NCBI GenBank assembly: GCA_947474905.1
Contig: CANJKQ010000006.1
Span: 1-10,973 of the forward strand
DNA from: Pseudomonadota bacterium
GTDB taxonomy: Bacteria > Pseudomonadota > Alphaproteobacteria > Sphingomonadales > Sphingomonadaceae
Reading direction: 5' to 3'
Length of the DNA stretch: 10,973 nucleotides
The position numbers were made by a program, and so were the translations under genes. Shown here piece after piece: positions 5,634 to 10,973 of the stretch. The number at the start of each line of letters is the position of its first letter. Position 1 is the stretch's first letter. The notes beneath the pieces were generated by a model. The model was not told the DNA's origin. It made no database searches and saw only the letters and a list, made by a program, of their open reading frames with translations.

Positions 5634-7229
5634 ATGGCCAGTGCAGCCAGCGCCGTTTCGGCGAACAAGGCCGAGCTGATCGCGATCGCAGACGCCGTCG
5701 CCAAGGAAAAGCTGATCGATCGCGGCATCGTGATCGAAGCGATGGAAGATGCGATTCAGCGCGCCGCCCGCGCCCGCTATGGCGCCGAAAACGACATTCG
5801 CGCCAAGCTCGATCCCCAGACCGGCGACTTGCGCTTGTGGCGGGTCGTCGAAGTGGTCGAGGCGGTTGACGATTATTTCAAGCAGGTCGACGTCAAACAG
5901 GCGGAAAAGCTGCAAAAGGGCGCTGAGGTTGGCGACTTCATTGTCGATCCGCTGCCCCCGATCGAATTTGGCCGCATCGCGGCGCAGGCCGCCAAGCAGG
6001 TGATCTTCCAGAAAGTCCGCGATGCCGAGCGCGAGCGGCAATATGAGGAATTCAAGGACCGCCAGGGTGAGATCATCACCGGCGTCGTCAAGCGCGTCGA
6101 ATTCGGCCATGTCGTCGTCGATCTTGGCCGGGCCGAGGGCGTCATCCGCCGCGATGCGCAAATTCCGCGCGAAGTGGTGCGCGTCAACGATCGCATCCGG
6201 TCGCTGATCCTCAACGTCCGCCGCGAAAACCGGGGGCCGCAGATTTTCCTGAGCCGCGCGCATCCTGATTTCATGAAGAAGCTGTTCGCGCAGGAAGTGC
6301 CCGAAATCTATGACGGCATCATCGAGATCAAGGCCGCCGCGCGCGATCCGGGCAGCCGCGCCAAGATCGGCGTGATCAGCCATGATTCGAGCATCGACCC
6401 CGTCGGCGCGTGCGTCGGCATGAAGGGCAGCCGCGTCCAGGCGGTGGTGCAGGAAATGCAGGGCGAAAAGATCGACATCATCCCCTGGTCGCCCGACACC
6501 GCGACTTTTGTGGTCAATGCGCTTCAGCCCGCCAATGTCAGCCGCGTGGTGATCGACGAGGAAGATGACCGCATCGAAGTGGTGGTGCCCGATGATCAGC
6601 TGAGTCTGGCGATTGGCCGTCGCGGCCAGAATGTGCGTCTCGCCTCGCAGCTTACCGGCAAGGCGATCGACATTCTGACCGAGGCTGATGCGAGCGAAAA
6701 GCGGCAGCGCGAATTCGTCGAACGCTCGGAAATGTTCCAGAGCGAGCTCGATGTTGACGAGACGCTGGCGCAGTTGCTGGTCGCGGAAGGCTTTAGCGAG
6801 CTTGAGGAAGTCGCTTATGTCGAGCCTGAGGAACTCGCCGGCATTGAGGGCTTTGACGAAGACCTTGCCGCCGAACTGCAGAACCGCGCTCAGGAAGCGA
6901 TTGAGCGGCGCGAACAGGCCGCGCGCGAAGAGCGCCAGGCGCTCGGCGTGTCGGACGATCTCGCCCAAATCCCGCATTTGACCGAGGCCATGCTGGTGAC
7001 GTTGGGCAAGGCCGGCATCAAGACGCTCGACGATCTCGCCGATCTCGCCACCGACGAACTAATCCAGAAACGCCGCAGCGAACCGCGCCGCCGCAACGAG
7101 GCGGAAAGCAAGCGCAGCGAGGACAAGGGCGGCATTCTCGCCGAATATGGCCTGAGCGAAGAGCAGGGCAATGAGATCATCATGGCCGCGCGCGCGCACT
7201 GGTTTGAAGACGAGGAAAGCGCCGCCTGA
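5634..7229 (+). CDS. nusA: Transcription termination/antitermination protein NusA
   Basis: This is a 531-residue NusA, which binds RNA polymerase and modulates pausing, termination and antitermination. Domains in order: an N-terminal polymerase-binding domain (about 1-130), an S1 domain (about 145-205, with GVVKRVEFGHVVVDLGRAEG), KH1 (about 230-300, with DPVGACVGMKGSRVQAVVQE), KH2 (about 305-350, with LSLAIGRRGQNVRLASQL), and two C-terminal helix-hairpin-helix repeats (about 376-425 and 448-476), as in the long proteobacterial form. A basic insert follows (RKRSEPRRRNEAESKR type, about 479-495), then a conserved tail (GLSEEQGNEIIMAARAHWF, 506-524). The start is fixed by GGAAGGG five bases upstream, inside rimP. 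The stop TGA overlaps an ATG (TGATG) that opens a micro-ORF in the gap before ylxR. No residues look abnormal. Confidence 0.97.
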   Translation: MASAASAVSANKAELIAIADAVAKEKLIDRGIVIEAMEDAIQRAARARYGAENDIRAKLDPQTGDLRLWRVVEVVEAVDDYFKQVDVKQAEKLQKGAEVGDFIVDPLPPIEFGRIAAQAAKQVIFQKVRDAERERQYEEFKDRQGEIITGVVKRVEFGHVVVDLGRAEGVIRRDAQIPREVVRVNDRIRSLILNVRRENRGPQIFLSRAHPDFMKKLFAQEVPEIYDGIIEIKAAARDPGSRAKIGVISHDSSIDPVGACVGMKGSRVQAVVQEMQGEKIDIIPWSPDTATFVVNALQPANVSRVVIDEEDDRIEVVVPDDQLSLAIGRRGQNVRLASQLTGKAIDILTEADASEKRQREFVERSEMFQSELDVDETLAQLLVAEGFSELEEVAYVEPEELAGIEGFDEDLAAELQNRAQEAIERREQAAREERQALGVSDDLAQIPHLTEAMLVTLGKAGIKTLDDLADLATDELIQKRRSEPRRRNEAESKRSEDKGGILAEYGLSEEQGNEIIMAARAHWFEDEESAA

Positions 7230-7294
7230 TGCGCGCTTTCTGCACGTCGACGCCGATCGGGGAGGACGCGTATGCGGTTTTCCCGACATGGTAG
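7229..7294 (+). CDS. Possible 21-codon micro-ORF coupled to nusA stop
   Basis: The ATG overlaps the nusA stop as TGATG and the frame stays open for 21 codons to a TAG. Its stop lies 22 bases inside the next micro-ORF. A GAGGAAA lies about 11 bases upstream, a little far for an ideal ribosome site, but stop/start overlap alone often permits re-initiation. The peptide (starting MRAFCTSTPIGED) has no recognisable domain. It may be chance, or it may serve only to keep ribosomes moving through the gap. Confidence 0.25.
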   Translation: MRAFCTSTPIGEDAYAVFPTW

Positions 7295-7352
7295 GCGCCC
7301 GGCAAGGCTGAGCGGGCCGCGCCGTCTCTCTGTCAAGGGAGGCGGCCGATGA
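7272..7352 (+). CDS. Possible 26-codon basic leader peptide coupled to ylxR
   Basis: The ATG has a near-ideal ribosome site, GGGGAGGA, ending five bases upstream. The 26-residue product (starting MRFSRHGRRPARLSG) contains eight arginines, a lysine and a histidine. Its stop TGA overlaps the ylxR start (ATGA), and the ylxR ribosome site AAGGGAGG lies within its last codons. This layout is typical of translational coupling or of a leader peptide. It is too short for confident gene calling and I know no family for it. The alternative is that the gap is untranslated and the ORF is accidental in GC-rich DNA. Confidence 0.35.
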   Translation: MRFSRHGRRPARLSGPRRLSVKGGGR

Positions 7353-8035
7353 GCGACGCCATCCGCACCTGCATCCTGTCGCGGGAGGAGGCCCCGCGTC
7401 AGGGGCTGATCCGTCTGGCGCTGGCCCCTGATGGCACCGTGCTGCCCGATATCCGCGCCAAGGCGCCGGGGCGCGGTGCATGGATCGGGGTAGCCCGCGA
7501 CGAGCTTGAGGCCGCCATTGCCAAGGGTCGGCTGAAGGGCGCGCTGGCGCGGGCGTTCAAGGGCGCGACGCTGTCGGTTCCGGCCGATCTGCCGGCGCGC
7601 ATCGCCGAGGCGCTGGAGCGGGCGATGCTCGATCGGCTGGGGCTGGAACTGCGCGCGGGCCTGTTGATCGCGGGGTCGGACCGGATCGAAGAAGCCGCGC
7701 GTGCCGGGCGGCTGCATCTTCTGCTTCACGCCGCCGACGCCGGTGCCGATGGCAATCGGCGGCTCGACCAGGCCTGGCGCGTCGGCCGCGACGCCGAGGG
7801 GTCGGGCGAGCGGGGGATGGTAATTCCCTTAAGCCGCGCCATATTGTCGATGGCGCTGGGCCGCGAGAACATGGTACATATTGGGATCACCGACCGCGCG
7901 GCCGCCGCGCGCGTCCGCTCGGCGATCGACCGTTGGCTGCATTTTACCGGATCCGCCAAGGATGGAGAGCCTTGCGAAACCGCGTCGCAGGGCGCATCGG
8001 CGTTCCACGCAACCGGCGTGGGCGTTAAGCACTGA
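7349..8035 (+). CDS. ylxR: YlxR (DUF448) RNA-binding protein with fused L7Ae-like domain
   Basis: This is a 228-residue, two-domain protein. Residues 5-72 form the YlxR/RnpM-type RNA-binding domain, with RTCILSREEAPRQGLIRL, a pDG turn and the signature GRGAWIG (41-47). Residues about 88-200 resemble the L7Ae/L30e RNA-binding fold (LGLELRAGLLIAGSDRIEEA; IPLSRAILSMALGRENMVHIGI), a fusion common in alphaproteobacteria. In Firmicutes the YlxR domain has been linked to RNase P, and its place between nusA and infB fits an RNA-related role; the exact function here is unproven. The tail (201-228) is poorly conserved. The start has a strong ribosome site, AAGGGAGG, six bases upstream. The gap back to nusA is 119 bp and holds two micro-ORFs; infB follows after 26 bp. 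Confidence 0.92.
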   Translation: MSDAIRTCILSREEAPRQGLIRLALAPDGTVLPDIRAKAPGRGAWIGVARDELEAAIAKGRLKGALARAFKGATLSVPADLPARIAEALERAMLDRLGLELRAGLLIAGSDRIEEAARAGRLHLLLHAADAGADGNRRLDQAWRVGRDAEGSGERGMVIPLSRAILSMALGRENMVHIGITDRAAAARVRSAIDRWLHFTGSAKDGEPCETASQGASAFHATGVGVKH

Positions 8036-8061
8036 TTTTTGAAGGACGTTGAGCGAGCTGC

Positions 8062-10722
8062 ATGAGTGACGATAACGACAAGCCGAAACTGGGGATGCGC
8101 GCGCCCTTGGGCGTGAAGCGCACGGTTGAGACCGGCAAGGTTAAGCAGAGCTTTAGCCACGGCCGTTCCAATACGGTGATCGTGGAGACGAAGAAGGCGC
8201 GCGTGCTGCGCCGCCCCGGCGATCCGATGCCGGCGGCCCCGGCGGCTGAACCCGTTGCGCCTGCCCCGGCACCGGCCCCCGCCCCCCAGGCCCGCGCGCC
8301 TGAGCCGCCGCGCCCCCCCGTTGCGCCGACCAGCGCCTTGTCGCGCAAGGAGCTGCAGGAAAAGCTGCTGCGTGAAGCCGAGGAAGCGCGTCTCGCCGCC
8401 CTTGAGGAAGCGCGTCGCCGCGAAGAGCGCGAGCGCGCTGAGGCGGCGGAAGAAGAGCGCCGTCGTGCCGAGGAAGCACGCGCTGCCGCCGCCGCCGCGC
8501 CGGTTGAGGCCGAACCCGAGCCCGAGGTCGAAATCGAGCGTGTGCCCGAGCCGGTGGGCGCCGGGGCCGCAGCGGCAGAAGCGCCGGTTGCGCTGGCCCG
8601 TGACCCCAATCTGCCCGCACCGCGCCGCTTTACCCCGGTTCAGCGCCCCGCGCCGCCGCCGCCGCGTCGGCCCGAGCCTGCCGCACCGGCTGCCGCTGCG
8701 GCACCTGCCGCCAGCCCGAGTGGCGGCGGTGGCGGTGGCGGTGGTGTTGCGCCCGCGCCGCGCCGCCCCGGCCCGGCATCCATCCCCGACCGGCCCTCGC
8801 GCGATCGCAAGGGCGGTGATGATCGTCGCCAGTCGGGCAAGCTCACGGTCAACCGTGCGCTCAACGATGATGGCGGCGCCCGCGCGCGCAGCCTCGCCGC
8901 GCTGAAGCGCGCGCGTGAAAAGGAGCATCGCCGCCACCTCGGGCCTCGCGAGGCGCAGGCCAAGCAGGTCCGCGATGTGGTGGTGCCCGACGCGATCACC
9001 GTGCAGGAACTCGCCAACCGCATGGCCGAAAAGGGCGCCGACCTTGTCAAGGCGCTGTTCAAGATGGGCATGATGGTCACCGTCAATCAGACGATCGACC
9101 AGGATACCGCCGAACTGCTCGTCACCGAATTCGGCCACAATATCCAGCGCGTCAGCGAGTCGGACGTCGATATCCAGGTCGATACTGCCGAGGATGCCGC
9201 TGAATTGCTGCAGCCGCGCCCGCCGGTGGTGGCCGTGATGGGCCATGTCGATCATGGCAAGACCAGCCTGCTCGATGCGCTGCGCGGCACCGATGTGGTG
9301 CGCGGCGAAGCAGGCGGCATTACGCAACATATCGGCGCTTATCAGGTCACGCTGAAGGACAAGTCGAAGATCACGTTCCTCGACACGCCGGGCCACGAAG
9401 CCTTCACCGAAATGCGCGCGCGTGGTGCCAATGTCACCGACATCGTCGTGCTGGTGGTGGCGGCCAATGACGGGCTGATGCCGCAGACGATCGAGGCGAT
9501 CAACCACACCAAGGCGGCGGGCGTGCCGATGGTGGTGGCGATCAACAAGGTCGATCTCGACAGCGCCAATCCCCAGCGCGTGCGCGAGCGTCTGCTCGAG
9601 CATGAAGTCATCGTCGAGGAAATGGGCGGCGACGTGCAGGACGTGGAAGTCTCTGCACTCAAAAAGACGGGCCTTGATGACCTGATCGAGAAAATCCAGC
9701 TTCAGGCCGAGCTGATGGAACTGGTCGCCAATCCCGACCGCGCGGCGGAAGGCAGCGTGATCGAGGCCAAGCTCGACAAGGGCCGCGGCCCGGTCGCGAC
9801 GATTCTCGTCAAGCGCGGCACGCTGCGCGTCGGCGATGTGTTCGTGGTCGGCGCCGAAAGCGGTAAGGTCCGCGCGCTCGTCAACGACAAGGGGCAGCAA
9901 GTGAAGGAAGCCGGCCCCTCGGTGCCGGTTGAAGTGCTCGGCCTCGCCGGCGTGCCGATGGCGGGCGACTTGCTCCAGGTCGTCGAGAATGAGGCGCGCG
10001 CGCGCGAAGTCGCCGAATATCGCCAGGGCGTGCTGCTCGAAAAACGCACCACTGCGGCACCCGCCAGCCTGGAGAGCATGTTCTCCGCGCTCAAGGAAAA
10101 GCAGGCGGTCGAATATCCGCTGGTGGTCAAGGCCGATACGCAAGGCTCGACCGAAGCAATCGTCGCGTCGCTCAACAAGCTGTCGACCAGCGAAATCCGG
10201 GTGCGCATCCTGCATTCGGGCGTTGGCGGCATTACCGAGAGCGACGTCACGCTGGCAGGCGCCTCGGGCGCGCCGATCATCGGCTTCAACGTCCGCCCCA
10301 ATGCCAAGGCGCGCGAAATCGCCGAGCGGCAGAAGGTCGCGCTGAAATATTATGACGTGATCTATGACCTGATCGACGAAATCCGCGCTGGCATGGCGGG
10401 TGAACTTGGGCCGGAAGCATTCGAAACCGTGGTGGGCCGCGCCGAAATCCGCGAGGTGTTCTCGGCGGGCAAGCACGGCAAGGCGGCCGGTCTGCTCGTG
10501 GTCGAAGGCGCGATCAGAAAGGCGCTCAAGGCGCGCATCACGCGCAACGACGTCATCATCTACAATGGCGAAATCGCGTCGTTGCGCCGGTTCAAGGATG
10601 ATGTCGCGGAAGTGCGCGCGGGGCTCGAATGCGGCGTGACCTTCACCCAGAATTTCACCGACATCAAACCCGGTGATTTCTTGGAGACGTTCGAAGTCGA
10701 GCTGCGCGAGCGGACGCTGTAA
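8062..10722 (+). CDS. infB: Translation initiation factor IF-2
   Basis: This is an 886-residue IF2, the GTPase that brings initiator tRNA to the 30S subunit and promotes subunit joining. The N-terminus has the alphaproteobacterial [20 protein letters not shown] element (16-35), followed by a Pro/Ala-rich linker (56-90), a highly charged predicted coiled coil (95-143), a second Pro/Ala linker and an eight-glycine run (221-228). The IF2N domain lies around 305-360. The G domain shows G1 GHVDHGKT (394-401), G2 GGIT (418-421), G3 DTPGH (441-445), G4 NKVD (495-498) and G5 SALKK (531-535). Domains II, III and IV follow normally to the usual C-terminus [10 protein letters not shown]. The start gives the expected [11 protein letters not shown]; the ribosome site is weak, with GAAGGA 15 bases off. 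All key residues are intact. It is the fourth main gene of the rimP operon. Confidence 0.98.
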   Translation: MSDDNDKPKLGMRAPLGVKRTVETGKVKQSFSHGRSNTVIVETKKARVLRRPGDPMPAAPAAEPVAPAPAPAPAPQARAPEPPRPPVAPTSALSRKELQEKLLREAEEARLAALEEARRREERERAEAAEEERRRAEEARAAAAAAPVEAEPEPEVEIERVPEPVGAGAAAAEAPVALARDPNLPAPRRFTPVQRPAPPPPRRPEPAAPAAAAAPAASPSGGGGGGGGVAPAPRRPGPASIPDRPSRDRKGGDDRRQSGKLTVNRALNDDGGARARSLAALKRAREKEHRRHLGPREAQAKQVRDVVVPDAITVQELANRMAEKGADLVKALFKMGMMVTVNQTIDQDTAELLVTEFGHNIQRVSESDVDIQVDTAEDAAELLQPRPPVVAVMGHVDHGKTSLLDALRGTDVVRGEAGGITQHIGAYQVTLKDKSKITFLDTPGHEAFTEMRARGANVTDIVVLVVAANDGLMPQTIEAINHTKAAGVPMVVAINKVDLDSANPQRVRERLLEHEVIVEEMGGDVQDVEVSALKKTGLDDLIEKIQLQAELMELVANPDRAAEGSVIEAKLDKGRGPVATILVKRGTLRVGDVFVVGAESGKVRALVNDKGQQVKEAGPSVPVEVLGLAGVPMAGDLLQVVENEARAREVAEYRQGVLLEKRTTAAPASLESMFSALKEKQAVEYPLVVKADTQGSTEAIVASLNKLSTSEIRVRILHSGVGGITESDVTLAGASGAPIIGFNVRPNAKAREIAERQKVALKYYDVIYDLIDEIRAGMAGELGPEAFETVVGRAEIREVFSAGKHGKAAGLLVVEGAIRKALKARITRNDVIIYNGEIASLRRFKDDVAEVRAGLECGVTFTQNFTDIKPGDFLETFEVELRERTL
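8722..8745. repeat. (GGN)8 run encoding eight glycines in IF2
   Basis: Eight consecutive GGC/GGT codons encode residues 221-228 of IF2, in the disordered linker before the conserved core. This is a simple-sequence tract prone to in-frame length change; such runs are common in sphingomonad IF2 linkers. Confidence 0.7.
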
Positions 10723-10728
10723 CGGCGC

Positions 10729-10973
10729 ATGGCCGAGAGCTTCTTTGCCAACAAACCGGTTCCTCCCGCCCCGGCGCTGCTGGGGTGGGAGTTGTTGGCG
10801 GAAGACCCGGCGGCAGGGACGATTGAGGTCGCGTTCACTCCCGATGCCCGGATGCTCAACCCACAAGGAACAGTGCAGGGCGGTTTTGTCGCGGCGATGC
10901 TCGATGATACGATGGGCCCGGCGCTGGTCAGTATGTCGGGCGGCAAGGTGATGCCGAGTTCGGTTGATCTGAC
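10729..10973 (+). CDS. PaaI-type hotdog thioesterase-like protein, QGG variant (3' end beyond window)
   Basis: The first 81 codons of a single-hotdog protein of the PaaI type; the rest lies right of the window. The key segment is NPQGTVQGGFVAAMLDDTMG (44-63). It keeps the Gly-Gly pair and the acidic residue nine positions on (D59), but the usual histidine is Q50. The following GKVMPSSVDL is the start of the next hotdog strand. Members normally hydrolyse acyl-CoA esters in the cytoplasm. The ATG lies six bases after the infB stop, with only a weak ribosome site, so expression probably depends on read-through and coupling from infB. In many proteobacteria rbfA follows infB; here this gene takes that place and rbfA, if present, must be further on. 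The function in this operon is unknown. Confidence 0.85.
   Translation, partial: MAESFFANKPVPPAPALLGWELLAEDPAAGTIEVAFTPDARMLNPQGTVQGGFVAAMLDDTMGPALVSMSGGKVMPSSVDL

Noticed and set aside
5601..6977. A 458-codon open frame on the minus strand opposite nusA
   Set aside because: It is an antisense shadow; nusA with S1 and KH motifs occupies the plus strand.
7726..10866. A 1046-codon open frame on the minus strand opposite infB
   Set aside because: It is His/Arg/Gly-rich with no domain signal and exactly mirrors the third-position GC bias of infB and ylxR, which are unmistakable on the plus strand.
1..10973. CRISPR arrays, tRNA/rRNA genes, insertion sequences, phage or defence genes
   Set aside because: No regularly spaced repeats, no cloverleaf or rRNA-like stretch and no transposase, integrase, nuclease or toxin-antitoxin signatures were seen.

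Overview
The window looks like chromosomal DNA of an alphaproteobacterium, most likely a sphingomonad (Sphingomonas/Sphingopyxis/Sphingobium type). The base composition is GC-rich throughout. The order rimP-nusA-ylxR-infB is the alphaproteobacterial arrangement, and the YlxR protein carries a fused L7Ae-like second half, as is common in this group. Two short palindromic repeats, at 630-692 and 4844-4876, resemble dispersed repeats I know from sphingomonad genomes. The genus is inferred from style, not from a search.

Left part (1-3624): an acyl-CoA handling region. On the minus strand an AMP-forming acyl-CoA ligase (700-2253) is followed by a crotonase-fold enoyl-CoA hydratase-like gene (610 to beyond the left edge), with a REP-like palindrome in the short gap. 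Divergent to them, on the plus strand, lie three genes joined by ATGA stop/start overlaps: two different PaaI-type hotdog thioesterase-like proteins (2388-2828, 2825-3217) and a small TPR-like protein (3214-3624). A reasonable reading is activation of a carboxylic acid to its CoA ester, a crotonase-type step, and CoA-ester hydrolysis. The substrate cannot be read from the sequence.

Middle (3613-4923, minus strand): an exported, probably membrane-anchored PQQ-dependent aldose-sugar-dehydrogenase-family protein. Its 3' end overlaps the TPR gene tail to tail by 12 bp. Its signal-peptide region is stretched by an in-frame dispersed repeat, and the residue aligned with the family's catalytic histidine is glutamine.

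Right part (about 4970 to the end, plus strand): the transcription/translation operon. A probable sigma-70-type promoter (4971-4999) precedes rimP (30S maturation), nusA (transcription elongation/termination), ylxR-L7Ae (RNA-binding) and infB (IF2). The nusA-ylxR gap contains two overlapping micro-ORFs that would carry ribosomes from nusA into ylxR. Six bases after infB a third PaaI-type hotdog gene begins and runs off the right edge.

Most of the window is ordinary housekeeping and acyl-CoA metabolism. I saw no phage, insertion sequence, CRISPR, toxin-antitoxin or defence genes, and no clearly new system. The points most worth checking are the substituted catalytic residues in four enzyme-like proteins, the coupled hotdog pair, the micro-ORF chain before ylxR, and the repeat inside the dehydrogenase signal region.
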